A stretch of 64,000 nt of DNA from Desulfovibrio porci (GCF_009696265.1 NZ_VUMH01000001.1:248001-312000); one strand, 5' to 3'; positions 17,159-28,545 are shown, counted from the first letter of the stretch. Made by a program: numbers and translations. Notes: a model not told the origin generated them from the letters alone.

Positions 17159-17485
17159 ATGGCATTGGACAGCGCCGTACAACCCTCGCAACGTCCGGAC
17201 CGGACCGAGAAGGCCGCGGACATCTGGCACGTCTATTTGCTGGAATGCGCCGACGGCACGCTGTACTGCGGCATCACCACCGACCTCGCGCGGCGGCTGG
17301 ACCAGCACAACGGCCTCGCGCCTGGCGGCGCCCGTTACACCAGCGGACGCCGGCCCGTGCGTCTGCTGGCCAGCCGCGCCTGCGCCCACAAGGGCGCGGC
17401 CCTGCGCCTGGAATGCGCGGTCAAGGCCCGTCCCCGGGCCGAAAAAATCCTTTTCCTGCAAGAGGGAGTTGTTGCGCCGTGTTGA
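17159..17485 (+). CDS. GIY-YIG domain protein (YhbQ/UPF0213-like)
   Basis: A 108-residue protein with a single GIY-YIG nuclease domain. I see the paired motifs [11 protein letters not shown] and LYCGITTD (the family's GIY...YIG), the arginine helix LARRLDQHN, and the conserved [10 protein letters not shown]. Stand-alone proteins of this size (UPF0213 family) are widespread, and their physiological role is unclear; a DNA-handling role is only an inference from the fold. About 20 extra residues precede the domain. The stop overlaps the start of the LysE gene. Confidence 0.85.
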   Translation: MALDSAVQPSQRPDRTEKAADIWHVYLLECADGTLYCGITTDLARRLDQHNGLAPGGARYTSGRRPVRLLASRACAHKGAALRLECAVKARPRAEKILFLQEGVVAPC

Positions 17486-18114
17486 GCCCCGAGGTTCTGC
17501 TGACCTTTTTCGCAGCGTCCCTGCTGCTGGGCATTGCGCCCGGGCCGGACAATATTTTTGTGCTCACCCAGTCCGCCGTCTATGGCGTGCGCGCGGGTCT
17601 GGCGACCACGCTGGGTCTGGTGACCGGCCTGTGCGTACACACCACGGCCGTGGCCTTGGGCGTGGCGGCTCTCTTTCAGACCTCGCCCCTGGCTTTCGCC
17701 ATTCTCAAATACGTGGGCGCGGCCTATCTGCTCTATCTGGCCTGGCTCTCCTTCCGGGCCGGAGCCCTGCTGACCCATGCGCCGGACGGCGGCCGGACGG
17801 CCTTTCCCGGCTATGGCGTGCTGTACCGGCGCGGCATCGTGATGAACGTAACCAACCCCAAGGTTACACTTTTTTTCCTGGCTTTTCTGCCCCAGTTCTG
17901 CAATCCGGCGCTGGGCGGCGTGGCCGGGCAGGTATTGACGCTGGGCGCGTTGTTCATGCTGGCCACCATTCTGGTCTTTTTTTCCGTGGCCGCCCTGGGC
18001 GGCCGTCTGGCCCTCTGGTTCAACCGCTCCCGGCGCGGCCAGATCCTGGTCCACAGGGCCGCCGGGCTGGTTTTCGCCGCGCTCGCGGCGGCTCTGGTCC
18101 TGACCGGTTCCTGA
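17479..18114 (+). CDS. LysE/RhtB-family amino-acid exporter
   Basis: A 211-residue inner-membrane protein with six hydrophobic segments. The N-terminal signature [19 protein letters not shown] followed by [11 protein letters not shown] is diagnostic for LysE/RhtB exporters, which expel amino acids such as lysine, homoserine or threonine. The start is GTG 17479 (TTG 17482 is possible), with GAGGGAG about ten bases upstream, and it overlaps the end of the GIY-YIG gene by seven bases. Which amino acid it exports cannot be told. Confidence 0.88.
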   Translation: MLSPEVLLTFFAASLLLGIAPGPDNIFVLTQSAVYGVRAGLATTLGLVTGLCVHTTAVALGVAALFQTSPLAFAILKYVGAAYLLYLAWLSFRAGALLTHAPDGGRTAFPGYGVLYRRGIVMNVTNPKVTLFFLAFLPQFCNPALGGVAGQVLTLGALFMLATILVFFSVAALGGRLALWFNRSRRGQILVHRAAGLVFAALAAALVLTGS

Positions 18115-18187
18115 AACGCGTCATCCGCCCGCCGTTCCTTGACAGGAGCGGGGGCGACGGGTATGAACAGCCCCTCTTGAGGTGCCC

Positions 18188-18763
18188 ATGCAGAAATACC
18201 GTATTTCCATCAACGACCTGCCGCCGGACGGCAAGGAATTCGACCTGGACGATCAGGCCATCTGGCAGACACCCATGCGGGAATTCGAGATGGACTGCCG
18301 CATAAGCAGCCCCCTCAGCGCGCATATCAGCGTGCTGCCCGCCGAAGGCGGCTGTCTGGTGCGCGGCGAACTGCGCGGCCAGGTCGTCCTGCCCTGCAAC
18401 CGTTGCGCCGAGGATGCCGTGACCGACATCCGGAGCAGTTTCGAAGAATTTGAGGAACTGCCCGACGAGGAAGACCCGGATGCCGGGCTGAACGCCCATG
18501 CCGGAAACGGCGCGCCCGACCCGGCGGCGGAAACGGAAAGCCGCATCATCTATGAGCGCAACACGCCCATGCTGGATCTGGCGGCCGTCTGCTGGGAGGA
18601 ATTCATGCTGGCGCTGCCGGTCAACCCGCTCTGCAAGACGGATTGCAAGGGACTCTGCGCCCAGTGCGGCGCCAATCTGAACAACGACGACTGCGGCTGC
18701 ATTCCGGATGAAGGCGATCCCCGGCTGGCGGTTTTACGCGGGCTCACCCTGCATAAAACCTAG
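18188..18763 (+). CDS. DUF177/YceD-family protein
   Basis: A 191-residue cytoplasmic protein with the YceD signature: CNRCAED in the middle and a C-terminal CKTDCKGLCAQCGANLN cysteine cluster likely to bind zinc. YceD (DUF177) is nearly always encoded just upstream of rpmF, as here, and has been linked to 23S rRNA accumulation in plants and bacteria. An acidic, low-complexity stretch (EEFEELPDEEDPDA) separates the halves. ATG 18188 is chosen; GTG two codons upstream is possible. The rpmF-plsX-fab cluster follows. Confidence 0.88.
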   Translation: MQKYRISINDLPPDGKEFDLDDQAIWQTPMREFEMDCRISSPLSAHISVLPAEGGCLVRGELRGQVVLPCNRCAEDAVTDIRSSFEEFEELPDEEDPDAGLNAHAGNGAPDPAAETESRIIYERNTPMLDLAAVCWEEFMLALPVNPLCKTDCKGLCAQCGANLNNDDCGCIPDEGDPRLAVLRGLTLHKT

Positions 18764-18869
18764 ACATTTGCAAAGACCTCAGCTATACTGATTTGTCTTG
18801 CGGTTAGGAGCGATCCTGAACCGCACCATTTCGTTTAAGCATTCCGCCCTGTCGGAAAAGGAGAATACC

Positions 18870-19052
18870 ATGGCTGTTCAGCAAAACAAGAAATCCCGTT
18901 CCCGCAAGGGCATGCGCCGTTCCCATGACCGCGTGGCCACCCCCGCCGTCATCTATTGCTCCTGCGGCGAACCCACCGTGCCCCACAGCGTCTGCCCCAA
19001 CTGCGGCACGTACAAGGGCCGTCAGGTGGTCGCCAAAAACGAAGCCGAATAA
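18870..19052 (+). CDS. rpmF: 50S ribosomal protein L32
   Basis: Sixty residues beginning MAVQQNKKSRSRKGMRRSHD, the standard L32 opening, with a zinc-ribbon CSCG...CPNCG in the second half. AAAAGGAG lies upstream. It sits between yceD and plsX, the usual bacterial order that links ribosome and lipid synthesis. The last base of its stop is the first base of the plsX start. Confidence 0.96.
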   Translation: MAVQQNKKSRSRKGMRRSHDRVATPAVIYCSCGEPTVPHSVCPNCGTYKGRQVVAKNEAE

Positions 19053-20086
19053 TGAGCGAACGCCCCATCATCGCCGTGGACGCCATGGGTGGGGACTTCG
19101 GCCCCTCCGTGGTGGTGCCGGGCGCCGTTGAGGCCGCCCGGCTCCATGATCTGCACGTTCTGCTTGTGGGCGATACCCCCAAGCTGGAGGCCGAACTGAG
19201 CAAGATCGACCTCGCCAACGTGCACTTCGACATTGTCCAGGCCGATGATGTGGTGCACATGAACGAAAAGCCTTCGGACATCCTGCGCCGCAAGAAAAAT
19301 GCCTCCATTCAGGTGGCCTGCCGTCTGGTCAAGGAAGGCGCTGCCGACAGCGTGGTCAGCGCCGGGCATTCCGGGGCCACGGTGGCCTGCGGCATGTTCA
19401 TCATGGGGCGGCTTCCCGGCGTGGAGCGTCCGGCCCTGGCCGCTCTGCTGCCCACGGAAAAAAATCCTGTGGTGGTGCTGGACGCCGGAGCCAATGTGGA
19501 CTGCCGGCCCTATCACCTTTTCCAGTTCGGGCTCATGGGCGACGCCTTCGCCCGCGACCTGCTCAGCTACGCCGCCCCGCGCGTGAGTCTGCTGAGCATC
19601 GGCGAGGAGGAAGGCAAAGGCAACTCGCAGGTCAAGGAAGCCTATGAGCTGCTGAAGATGGCCCAGAATCTCAACTTCATCGGCAATGCCGAGGGCCGCG
19701 ACATCTTCACCGGCAACATCGACGTAGTCATCTGCGACGGTTTTGTGGGCAACGTGGTGGTCAAGATGAGCGAAGGGCTGGCCGCGTCTCTGGTCCGCAT
19801 GCTCAAACGCGTCTTTACCTCGGGCTTTCTTCCCGCTCTGGGCGGCATGCTGGCCAAGGGCGCATTCAGGCATTTCGCCCGAACCATTGATTATGCCGAA
19901 TACGGCGGCGCGCCGCTGCTCGGCCTCCAGGGTCTGGCCATCGTCTGTCACGGCCGCTCCAATGCCCGCGCCATGAGCAATGCCATCAAGATGAGCGGCA
20001 CCTTCGTGCGCAAGGGCACCAATGACCGTCTTGCCGAAACCATTCTGGCCAACGAAGAGCTGACCCGTTTCTCCCGCGCCATTTAA
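19052..20086 (+). CDS. plsX: Phosphate acyltransferase PlsX
   Basis: Converts acyl-ACP and phosphate to acyl-phosphate, the donor for the first step of phospholipid synthesis. The 344-residue protein opens IIAVDAMGGDFGP and contains SAGHSGATVACGMF, DAGANVDCRP and ICDGFVGNVVVKMSEGLA, all typical of PlsX. The start overlaps the rpmF stop by one base (TAATG). A PlsY partner is not in the window. It begins a fatty-acid run plsX-fabH-fabG-acpP-fabF. Confidence 0.96.
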   Translation: MSERPIIAVDAMGGDFGPSVVVPGAVEAARLHDLHVLLVGDTPKLEAELSKIDLANVHFDIVQADDVVHMNEKPSDILRRKKNASIQVACRLVKEGAADSVVSAGHSGATVACGMFIMGRLPGVERPALAALLPTEKNPVVVLDAGANVDCRPYHLFQFGLMGDAFARDLLSYAAPRVSLLSIGEEEGKGNSQVKEAYELLKMAQNLNFIGNAEGRDIFTGNIDVVICDGFVGNVVVKMSEGLAASLVRMLKRVFTSGFLPALGGMLAKGAFRHFARTIDYAEYGGAPLLGLQGLAIVCHGRSNARAMSNAIKMSGTFVRKGTNDRLAETILANEELTRFSRAI

Positions 20087-20104
20087 ACTGACTACGGACC
20101 CGCC

Positions 20105-21091
20105 ATGACCGCAATCTGCCATCTGCACGCGCTGAGCGCCCACGCGCCGGACACGGTGCTGACCAATGACCATCTGACCAAACTGGTGGACACCAACGAC
20201 GAATGGATCGTCACGCGCACCGGCATCAAACAGCGCCGCAAGCTGGCGGATACGGACAACGCCTCGGATCTCGGTCTGGTCGCTGCCCGGCGCGCCCTGG
20301 ACGAAGCGGGCGTGGCGGTGGACGAACTGACCCACATTATCGCGGCCACCTGCACGCCGGATATGCTCTCGCCTTCCGTGGCCTGCATTCTGGCCGGAAA
20401 GCTGGGCGCGGGTCCGGTCATGGCCTTTGATTTCAGCGCCGCCTGTTCCGGTTTTCTGTACGGCCTTTCCATCTGCCGGGGCATGCTGGCCCAATCGCCC
20501 GACGCGTGCATTCTTTTTGTCTGCACCGAAGCCTTGACCCGCCGCGTCAACTGGAGCGACCGCGCCACCTGCGTGCTGTTCGGCGACGCGGCCACGGCCT
20601 GCGTGCTGACCGCTTCGGCGGACAAGGCCCTGGCCGGAGTGGAAGACGTCATCTGTCAGAGCGACGGCAATCAGCGCGACCTGATCACCGTGGGCGGCGG
20701 CACGACCTGCCGCTACGGCCTGGGCCAGCCCGTGGACGAAAACTTTTTCATCACCATGCAGGGCCGTGAAACCTACAAGCACGCCGTGCGCCAGATGGTG
20801 CGGGTCTGCGAGCAGATTCTCGCCCGTAACAGTCTTTCCATAGACGACGTGAATCTTTTTGTGCCGCATCAGGCCAACATGCGCATTATTGAAGCCGTGG
20901 GCAGCCGCCTGAACGTCGACGGCAATCGCGTGTTCACCAATGTGGACAAGTACGGCAATACCTCGTCGGCATCCATCCCTCTGGCGTTGGACGAGGCCCG
21001 CGCCGCCGGGCGGATCAAGCCCGGCGACCGCGTGCTGATGACGGCCTTCGGTTCCGGCCTGACCTGGGGCGCCGCTCTGCTGCGTTTTTAG
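20105..21091 (+). CDS. fabH: Beta-ketoacyl-ACP synthase III FabH
   Basis: Starts fatty-acid chains by condensing acetyl-CoA (or another primer) with malonyl-ACP. The 328 residues carry the catalytic triad: cysteine in DFSAACSGFLYGL (about residue 114), histidine in FVPHQANMRIIEA (about 255) and asparagine in YGNTSSASIPLAL (about 285). VTRTGIKQRR near the start is also family-typical. It lies 18 bases after plsX. Confidence 0.96.
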   Translation: MTAICHLHALSAHAPDTVLTNDHLTKLVDTNDEWIVTRTGIKQRRKLADTDNASDLGLVAARRALDEAGVAVDELTHIIAATCTPDMLSPSVACILAGKLGAGPVMAFDFSAACSGFLYGLSICRGMLAQSPDACILFVCTEALTRRVNWSDRATCVLFGDAATACVLTASADKALAGVEDVICQSDGNQRDLITVGGGTTCRYGLGQPVDENFFITMQGRETYKHAVRQMVRVCEQILARNSLSIDDVNLFVPHQANMRIIEAVGSRLNVDGNRVFTNVDKYGNTSSASIPLALDEARAAGRIKPGDRVLMTAFGSGLTWGAALLRF

Positions 21092-21177
21092 CCGCCGGGC
21101 GCATGCACGCATTGAAATTCCCCCTTGTCTGAGCTATAAACAGCGTTCCACGTTCCCACAGCAAAGGCAGAACCAGC

Positions 21178-21942
21178 ATGAGCATAACGCAGTCCACGCC
21201 TTCCGCCGCCCTTCCCACAGCCCTGGTGACCGGCGGTTCGCGCGGCATCGGCCGGGCTATCGCCCAAACCCTTGCCCGTGACGGCTTTCAGGTTTTCCTC
21301 ACTTATGTGAGCCGCCCCGAAGAGGCGGAGCAGACCGTGGCCGAGATTGTCGCGGCAGGCGGACAGGCCCGGGCCTTCGCGCTCAATGTGGGCGACAGCG
21401 CGGCCGTGGCGGACTTTTTTGCCGCCGAGATCAAGGACAAAGTCGATCTGGCCGTGCTGGTCAACAACGCCGGCATCACCAAGGACGGCTTTCTGGTGCG
21501 CATGAAAGACGAGGACTTCGACAAAGTCCTGGCCGTCAATCTGCGCGGAGCCTTTGTCTGTACCCGCGAAGCGGCCAAGACCATGAGCCGGAACCGCAAA
21601 GGGCGGATCATCAATATTTCCTCAGTGGTGGGCCAGATGGGCAATGCCGGGCAGATCAACTACGCTTCGGCCAAGGCCGGTCTGCTGGGCCTCACCAAAT
21701 CCTGCGCCAAGGAGCTGGCTTCCCGCCAGATCACGGTCAATGCCGTGGCTCCGGGCTTTATTGAAACGGATATGACGGCGAACCTGAACGACGACGTGCG
21801 CGCAAGCTATGTGGAATCCATTCCCCTGAAGCGCATGGGCGAGGCTCAGGATGTGGCCGAGGCCGTGGCTTTTCTGGCTTCGGACAGGGCCGCCTACATT
21901 ACCGGACAGGTGCTGGCCGTCAACGGCGGCATGTACTGCTGA
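21178..21942 (+). CDS. fabG: 3-oxoacyl-ACP reductase FabG
   Basis: NADPH-dependent reductase of the elongation cycle. The 254 residues contain the short-chain dehydrogenase marks TGGSRGIG (nucleotide binding), NNAGIT, the catalytic serine in [24 protein letters not shown] with its YxxxK pair, and a C-terminal [12 protein letters not shown]. It has about ten more N-terminal residues than E. coli FabG. An 86-base gap to fabH holds no evident terminator. Confidence 0.95.
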   Translation: MSITQSTPSAALPTALVTGGSRGIGRAIAQTLARDGFQVFLTYVSRPEEAEQTVAEIVAAGGQARAFALNVGDSAAVADFFAAEIKDKVDLAVLVNNAGITKDGFLVRMKDEDFDKVLAVNLRGAFVCTREAAKTMSRNRKGRIINISSVVGQMGNAGQINYASAKAGLLGLTKSCAKELASRQITVNAVAPGFIETDMTANLNDDVRASYVESIPLKRMGEAQDVAEAVAFLASDRAAYITGQVLAVNGGMYC

Positions 21943-22030
21943 GAAGGCCTCTCCCCTGCGGCAACGCGCCCGGAACGCCCTTCGCGTCACCGGGGCATAC
22001 GATAAGAGTCAATATTACCTGGAGGATACC

Positions 22031-22264
22031 ATGTCTGATGTCGCGGAAAAAGTTACCAAGATCATTGTGGACCAACTGGGCGTGAGCGCCGATGAAGTGA
22101 AGCCCGAAGCCTCTTTTGTGGAAGACCTCGGCGCCGATTCCCTGGACCTGACCGAGCTGATCATGGCCATGGAAGAAGAATTCGACATCGAAATCGCCGA
22201 TGACGACGCGCAGAAAATTCTCAAGGTCCAGGACGCCATTTCCTATATTGAAAATAAAAAATAG
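22031..22264 (+). CDS. acpP: Acyl carrier protein
   Basis: Seventy-seven acidic residues carrying the phosphopantetheine site [12 protein letters not shown] (serine about 37). GGAGG lies ten bases before the ATG. It carries growing acyl chains for FabH, FabG and FabF encoded around it. Length and charge are typical. Confidence 0.97.
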   Translation: MSDVAEKVTKIIVDQLGVSADEVKPEASFVEDLGADSLDLTELIMAMEEEFDIEIADDDAQKILKVQDAISYIENKK

Positions 22265-22282
22265 TCACGGCCCGGCGGCGGT

Positions 22283-22298
22283 TCCTTTACGTAAAGGA
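22283..22298. promoter_or_regulatory. Perfect 16-bp palindrome between acpP and fabF
   Basis: TCCTTTAC followed directly by GTAAAGGA, extended on both sides by GCGG/CCGC with one bulged T. It starts 18 bases after the acpP stop. With no loop it is more like an operator or an mRNA-processing/stability hairpin than a terminator, and no U-tract follows. Confidence 0.45.
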
Positions 22299-22471
22299 CC
22301 GCGGCCGGAACGGGCATGTCCATTCCGCATCCGTCGCGCCGCTTGGCGTTCAGACGGACACGCGGCGGGAGAGGATGCGGTTTCGCGCCGTTCCTCGCAT
22401 GGCGCATCGCCCGGCCGGTAGTCATCCGTCGAGCGGGGGGGATTCCGGCCCCCCGCCCAAAAGGAGTCCGC

Positions 22472-23719
22472 ATGACCCGTCCCCGCGTAGTGATCACCGG
22501 CGTAGCCGGCGTTACGCCCCTCGCCAACGACATTGAAACCACCTGGAAACGCCTGCTTGCCGGCGAGTCGGGCATCGCGCCCATCACCCTGTTCGACGCT
22601 TCGGCCTATGATTCGCGTATCGCCGGCGAAGTAAAAAACTTCGTGCCCGAGGACTACATGCCTCCCAAACAGGTGCGGCGCATGGACCGCTTCACCCAGT
22701 TCGCCGTGGCTTCGGCCAAGATGCTGCTGCAGGACGCCGGCTTTGAAATCACCGAGGCCAACGCCTACGACGTGGCCGTGATTCTCGGCATCGGCCTCGG
22801 GGGCCTCCATACCCTGGAGACCTACCACACCAAGCTGCTGGAAGCCGGACCCAACAAAATTTCGCCCTTCATGATTCCCATGCTCATTTCCAATATGGGG
22901 CCGGGGCAGATCTCCATTTTCACCGGAGCCAAGGGCCCGAACATCGTCACTACCACGGCCTGCGCCTCGGCCATCCACGCGCTGGGCACGGCCTACAGCG
23001 AAATTCTGCTGGGCCGGGCCACCACCGCCATTTCCGGCGGCGTGGAAGCCACGGTGACGCCTCTGGGCGTGGCCGGTTTCACGGCCCTGAAGGCCCTCTC
23101 CTCGCACTACAATGACGATCCCACACACGCTTCCCGGCCTTTTGACGCCAAGCGCGACGGCTTTGTGATCGGCGAAGGCGCGGGCCTGCTGCTGCTGGAA
23201 AGTCTGGAGTCCGCCAAGGCGCGCGGCGCGAAAATCTATGCCGAAGTGGCCGGTTACGGCGCTTCCGGCGACGCCTACCATATGACGGCCCCCTGCGATA
23301 CCGGCGAAGGCATGGCCCACGCCATGCGAAACGCCCTGCGCGAGGCGGGCATCGCGCCCGAGGCCGTGGGGCACATCAACGCCCACGCCACCTCCACCCA
23401 GCTCAACGACAGCACGGAAACCAAGGCCATCAAGCTGGTCTTCGGCGGACACGCCCAAAAGATCAAAATCTCCGCCACCAAGTCCATGACCGGCCATCTT
23501 CTGGGCGCGGCGGGCGGCATCGAGTCGGTCTTCACGGCCCTGGCCCTGCGCGACGAAATGCTGCCCGGCACCATCAATCTGGAAAATCCCGACCCGGAAT
23601 GTGATCTGGACTACCTGGCCGACGGGTCCCGACATGTGGCCTGCGAGTATGCCATGTGCAATTCCTTCGGCTTCGGCGGCACCAACGCGAGCCTGATCCT
23701 GAAAAAATGGATTGAATAA
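22472..23719 (+). CDS. fabF: Beta-ketoacyl-ACP synthase II FabF
   Basis: Condensing enzyme for chain elongation. The 415 residues carry the catalytic cysteine in TTTACASAIHALG (about 163), the histidines in NAHATSTQLND (about 302) and KSMTGHLLGAAG (about 339), and the closing NSFGFGGTNASL. The ATG at 22472 has AAAAGGAG upstream; an open frame extends further 5' but without a ribosome site. Confidence 0.96.
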   Translation: MTRPRVVITGVAGVTPLANDIETTWKRLLAGESGIAPITLFDASAYDSRIAGEVKNFVPEDYMPPKQVRRMDRFTQFAVASAKMLLQDAGFEITEANAYDVAVILGIGLGGLHTLETYHTKLLEAGPNKISPFMIPMLISNMGPGQISIFTGAKGPNIVTTTACASAIHALGTAYSEILLGRATTAISGGVEATVTPLGVAGFTALKALSSHYNDDPTHASRPFDAKRDGFVIGEGAGLLLLESLESAKARGAKIYAEVAGYGASGDAYHMTAPCDTGEGMAHAMRNALREAGIAPEAVGHINAHATSTQLNDSTETKAIKLVFGGHAQKIKISATKSMTGHLLGAAGGIESVFTALALRDEMLPGTINLENPDPECDLDYLADGSRHVACEYAMCNSFGFGGTNASLILKKWIE

Positions 23720-23757
23720 GCGCGGCGTCCGCCGCCCGGCCGCATCCTGACAAACAC

Positions 23758-23782
23758 GCTGCCCGCCGCTGTGGCGGGCAGC
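23758..23782 (+). terminator. Hairpin between fabF and glyA
   Basis: GCTGCCCGCC with its exact complement, ten-base arms and a five-base loop, 39 bases after the fabF stop, followed by ACTCTTTAAG. The poor U-tract makes partial termination more likely than a full stop. Confidence 0.55.
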
Positions 23783-23810
23783 ACTCTTTAAGTAAAAAGG
23801 ACAAGCGTTC

Positions 23811-25049
<1,239 letters not shown>

Positions 25050-25068
25050 GCTGTTCCCGTTTCTGCAT

Positions 25069-25096
25069 GAAAAAGGCCGTTTGCGCGGCCTTTTTC
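25069..25096 (+). terminator. Intrinsic terminator of glyA
   Basis: GAAAAAGGCCG and its complement (11-base arms, six-base loop) 20 bases after the stop; the second arm ends in TTTTT, and CATTTTTT follows. Confidence 0.85.
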
Positions 25097-25176
25097 ATTT
25101 TTTGCGACGCGCCCGCGCGGCTTGGCTTTTGGGCCGCCTCTGTGTAAACTGCCTCAAATCCATTTGCGAGCGCCCT

Positions 25177-25680
25177 ATGCAACGACTGCCCTGGCCTGAT
25201 TATTTTATGAATATCACCTACCTGGTGAGTGAGCGTTCCACCTGTACCCGCCGCCGGGTAGGCGCCGTGGCCGTCAAGGACAAACGCATTCTGGCCACAG
25301 GCTATAACGGCGCGCCCGCCGGCGTGCCCCACTGCCTGGAAGTGGGCTGCCTGCGTGAACAACTCGGTATTCCCTCGGGCCAGCGCCACGAGATCTGCCG
25401 CGGCCTGCACGCCGAGCAGAACGTCATCATCCAGGCCGCGGTGCACGGCATCAACATCGCGGGCGCGGAACTCTACTGCACCACCCATCCCTGCGTGCTG
25501 TGCAGCAAAATGCTGATCAATTGCGGCATCCGCCATATCTACTACGCCGAAGACTACCCCGACGATCTGGCCTCCACCATGCTGCGCGAGGCAGGCGTCA
25601 CCGTGGAGCAGTTCACCTTCACCCCGCCCCGCGTCAGCGGCATGCCCGGGGCCATGAGCGGAGAAAAGCGCTATGACTGA
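25177..25680 (+). CDS. Deoxycytidylate deaminase-type protein (ComEB family)
   Basis: Zinc-dependent deaminase, probably dCMP to dUMP for thymidylate supply. The 167 residues begin [20 protein letters not shown], typical of the family, and hold the zinc and catalytic residues in GLHAEQNVI (H, E) and [10 protein letters not shown] (two Cys). An extra [10 protein letters not shown] segment fits the second zinc site of dCMP deaminases. No strong ribosome site is seen. Its end overlaps ribD by eight bases, so the two are coupled. Confidence 0.88.
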   Translation: MQRLPWPDYFMNITYLVSERSTCTRRRVGAVAVKDKRILATGYNGAPAGVPHCLEVGCLREQLGIPSGQRHEICRGLHAEQNVIIQAAVHGINIAGAELYCTTHPCVLCSKMLINCGIRHIYYAEDYPDDLASTMLREAGVTVEQFTFTPPRVSGMPGAMSGEKRYD

Positions 25681-26830
25681 ACAGGATTTCGCTCCGTTCA
25701 TGCGCGAGGCCATCGCCCTGGCCGAGCAGGGACGCTGGAAAGCTTGCCCCAACCCCACGGTGGGTGCGGTGTTGCTGCGCGACGGCCAGATTGTCGCGCG
25801 CGGCTGGCACCATGAAGCCGGGCAGGACCACGCCGAGGTGGACTGCCTGAAAGACGCGGCGGCGCACGGCGTGAATCCCAAAGGCTGCACGTTGGTGGTC
25901 ACGCTGGAACCCTGCAACCATCAGGGCAAGACGCCGCCCTGCACCCAGGCCATCCTGGACGCGGGCGTCAGCCGGGTGGTCATGGGGCTGGCCGACCCCA
26001 ATCCCCTGGCCGCCGGAGGCGCGGCCCGCCTGCGCGAAGCCGGGGTGGAGGTTCTGGGTCCGGTCTGCGAAACGGAATGCCGTGATCTGGTGGCGGATTT
26101 TCTGGTCTGGCAGAGCACGGACAGGCCCTATCTGATTCTCAAGATGGCCGCCACGCTGGATGGCCGCATCGCCACGCGCAATGGGCATTCCCAGTGGATC
26201 ACCTGCGAGGCCTCGCGCCGGGAGGTACAGGACCTGCGCGCGGGTCTGGGCCTGTGCGGCGGCGCGGTGCTGGTGGGCGGCGGCACTTTCAGGGCGGACA
26301 ATCCCCTCCTGACGGCGCGCGGCGGCTGCGCCGACGCTCCGCAGCCCCTGGCCTGCCTGCTGACCTCGCGTCTGCCCAAGCCGGACGCTGATTTTCATCT
26401 GCTCAAGGAGCGACCCGAACAGACGGTTTTTCTGGCCTCACCGGCCGTTGCGGCCTCCACGGCGGCACAGGCTCTGCGTCAGATAGGCGCGCGCGTGCTG
26501 GCGCTGGGGCCCGGTCCGCACGGCGGCCCGGATTTCCGCGAGATGTTCCGCGCCCTGCGCCAGGACCTGGGCTGCCCTTATGTGCTCTGCGAGGGCGGCG
26601 GCCGCTTGGCGCTGGCCCTGCTGGAAGCGGGTTTTGTGGATGAATTCCGCCTGCATCTGGCACCTCTGGTGCTGGGCGACAACGAGGCCCGCCCCCTGTT
26701 CGCCGGACGCGCGCCCCAAAGCCTGAGTGAAGCCCTGCGCCTGCGGATCAGCCGGACCAGCCTCTGTGGCGATGACATTCATATTCTGCTGCGTCCCCTT
26801 GCGGCGGACGATGCCGGTCAGGGGGAGTAG
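25673..26830 (+). CDS. ribD: Bifunctional riboflavin biosynthesis deaminase/reductase RibD
   Basis: Carries out deamination and then ribose reduction of the pyrimidine intermediate of riboflavin. In 385 residues the N-terminal deaminase has [16 protein letters not shown] and [12 protein letters not shown] (zinc site). The C-terminal reductase begins at [14 protein letters not shown] (about 155) and includes [10 protein letters not shown] and [12 protein letters not shown]. It overlaps the preceding gene by eight bases and is followed by ribE after four bases. No FMN riboswitch is evident upstream. Confidence 0.95.
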   Translation: MTEQDFAPFMREAIALAEQGRWKACPNPTVGAVLLRDGQIVARGWHHEAGQDHAEVDCLKDAAAHGVNPKGCTLVVTLEPCNHQGKTPPCTQAILDAGVSRVVMGLADPNPLAAGGAARLREAGVEVLGPVCETECRDLVADFLVWQSTDRPYLILKMAATLDGRIATRNGHSQWITCEASRREVQDLRAGLGLCGGAVLVGGGTFRADNPLLTARGGCADAPQPLACLLTSRLPKPDADFHLLKERPEQTVFLASPAVAASTAAQALRQIGARVLALGPGPHGGPDFREMFRALRQDLGCPYVLCEGGGRLALALLEAGFVDEFRLHLAPLVLGDNEARPLFAGRAPQSLSEALRLRISRTSLCGDDIHILLRPLAADDAGQGE

Positions 26831-26834
26831 ACGG

Positions 26835-27545
26835 ATGTTCACGGGCATCATCCAGGGGCAAGGCGAGATCAGCTCCCTGCGTAAAACCGGCGCGGAATGC
26901 CGTCTGGCCATCCGGCCTCTGTTCACCCTGACGGACGTCATCGACGGTGAATCCATCGCGGTCAACGGGGCCTGCCTGTCGGTGGAAAGCCACAGCCGCG
27001 ACGCCTTCACGGCATACGCCTCGGCGGAAACCCTGGCGCGCACCACGTTGGGCGCGCTACGCAACGGCGATCTGGTCAACCTTGAGCGCGCCTTGGCGCT
27101 GGGCGACCGTCTGGGCGGGCATCTGGTCAGCGGCCATGTGGACTGCCTGGCCACGGTGCGCGACGTGCGCCCCGCCGGGCAATCCCTGCGCTGCCGCCTG
27201 GAATTTCCGGCGGATTTCGGCCCCGAAGTCATTGCCAAAGGCTCGGTGGCCCTTGACGGAATCAGTCTGACGGTCAATGATTGCGGCCCCGATTTTCTGG
27301 AGGTCAACATCATTCCCGACACGCAGAAGCGCACTACCATGCGCCAGTGGCGCCCCGGCGCGCGCGTCAATATGGAAACGGACCTTATCGGAAAATATGT
27401 GCACAGCCTGCTCGGCCCCTGGTCCGGAATAGCCGGAGCGACCGGAGTGCCCGGCAAAACCGGACGGACGGACGGTTCTGCCGCCGCGACGGAAGCGCGT
27501 GCGGGCGTCAGCCGGGAACTGCTGTTGCGCAACGGTTTTATTTAG
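26835..27545 (+). CDS. ribE: Riboflavin synthase alpha chain
   Basis: Dismutates two lumazine molecules to riboflavin. The 236-residue protein has the two tandem barrels: [12 protein letters not shown]...VNGACLSV...[10 protein letters not shown], then [15 protein letters not shown] and the matching second half ending KYVHSLLG. About 25 extra C-terminal residues ([17 protein letters not shown] region) exceed the usual length. The start follows GGGGGAG and the ribD stop. Confidence 0.95.
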   Translation: MFTGIIQGQGEISSLRKTGAECRLAIRPLFTLTDVIDGESIAVNGACLSVESHSRDAFTAYASAETLARTTLGALRNGDLVNLERALALGDRLGGHLVSGHVDCLATVRDVRPAGQSLRCRLEFPADFGPEVIAKGSVALDGISLTVNDCGPDFLEVNIIPDTQKRTTMRQWRPGARVNMETDLIGKYVHSLLGPWSGIAGATGVPGKTGRTDGSAAATEARAGVSRELLLRNGFI

Positions 27546-27582
27546 CTTTTTTTGCCATCGTCTTCACAGCACAGGAGTTTGC

Positions 27583-28053
27583 ATGAACGCAGTGAAAACC
27601 ATCGCGGGCCAGTTGGACGCCAAAGGCCTGAAAGTGGCCATCGTGGCCACCCGCTTCAACGACTTCATCGTGGACCGTCTGGTGGGCGGGGCTCAGGATT
27701 ATCTGGAACGCCATGGCCTGGATCCGGCGGACATCACACTGGTGCGCATTCCCGGCGCGTTCGAACTGCCCCTAGTCTGTCAGAAGCTGGCCGCCGCGCG
27801 CAAATATGACGGCATTCTGGCTCTGGGCGCGGTGATCCGGGGCGGCACCCCGCATTTCGACTATGTCTGCGCCGAGGCCAGCAAGGGCATCGCGCAGGCC
27901 ATGATGCAGTCCGGCACGCCCATCGGCTTCGGCCTGCTGACCTGCGACAGCATTGAACAGGCCATTGAACGGGCCGGATCCAAGGGCGGCAACAAGGGCG
28001 TGGAAGCCGCCGCGGCCATGCTGGAAACCATCCGCGTGCTGGAGCAGTTGTAA
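27583..28053 (+). CDS. ribH: 6,7-dimethyl-8-ribityllumazine synthase
   Basis: Makes the lumazine precursor of riboflavin. In 156 residues: [37 protein letters not shown] (catalytic histidine) and [21 protein letters not shown] precedes the start. It closes the ribD-ribE-ribH unit. No separate ribBA gene is present in the window. Confidence 0.96.
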   Translation: MNAVKTIAGQLDAKGLKVAIVATRFNDFIVDRLVGGAQDYLERHGLDPADITLVRIPGAFELPLVCQKLAAARKYDGILALGAVIRGGTPHFDYVCAEASKGIAQAMMQSGTPIGFGLLTCDSIEQAIERAGSKGGNKGVEAAAAMLETIRVLEQL

Positions 28054-28056
28054 TTC

Positions 28057-28545
28057 ATGGGCAAGGGTAAGAACGCCACCCGCCGGGGCGCGCGCGAACT
28101 GGCATTTCAGGTGTTGTACGGGCTTTCCTTCACTCCGGCGGAAAGCCCCGGCGAACTGCGCCGGGCCTTTGTGCTCTCCCCTCATAATACGGCCATGAGC
28201 GAAGAGGACCTGTCCGCCGAGCCCACGGGCTTCGCGTGGGAACTGGTGGAAGGCGTCTGGAGTAACAGCAAGGCGCTGGACGCGGCCATCGGCCACTTTT
28301 CCCACAACTGGCGTGTGGACCGCATGGGCCGCATTGAGCTGACCCTGCTGCGTCTGGCCGTGTTTGAAATGCTCTACCGCCAGGACGTGCCGCCCAAGGT
28401 GGCCATTAACGAGGCTCTGGAACTGAGCGGCCAGTTCGGCGAAGGCAACGCCAAAAACTTCATCAACGGCATTCTGGACGCGGCGGCCAAGGCTCTGGAG
28501 AGCGGCGCACTGGTTCCGCCCGCCGCCCGCGCCGCCAACCCTTAA
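28057..28545 (+). CDS. nusB: Transcription antitermination factor NusB
   Basis: RNA-binding antitermination factor for rRNA operons (162 residues). KGKNATRRGARELAFQVLYG at the N-terminus and DVPPKVAINEALELSGQFG with ESxxFINGIL-like AKNFINGILD near the C-terminus fit NusB. It starts four bases after ribH, an order common in bacteria. Confidence 0.93.
   Translation: MGKGKNATRRGARELAFQVLYGLSFTPAESPGELRRAFVLSPHNTAMSEEDLSAEPTGFAWELVEGVWSNSKALDAAIGHFSHNWRVDRMGRIELTLLRLAVFEMLYRQDVPPKVAINEALELSGQFGEGNAKNFINGILDAAAKALESGALVPPAARAANP

Noticed and set aside
25100..26835. FMN riboswitch upstream of ribD
   Set aside because: ribD overlaps the preceding deaminase gene and no conserved riboswitch core is visible upstream of that gene.
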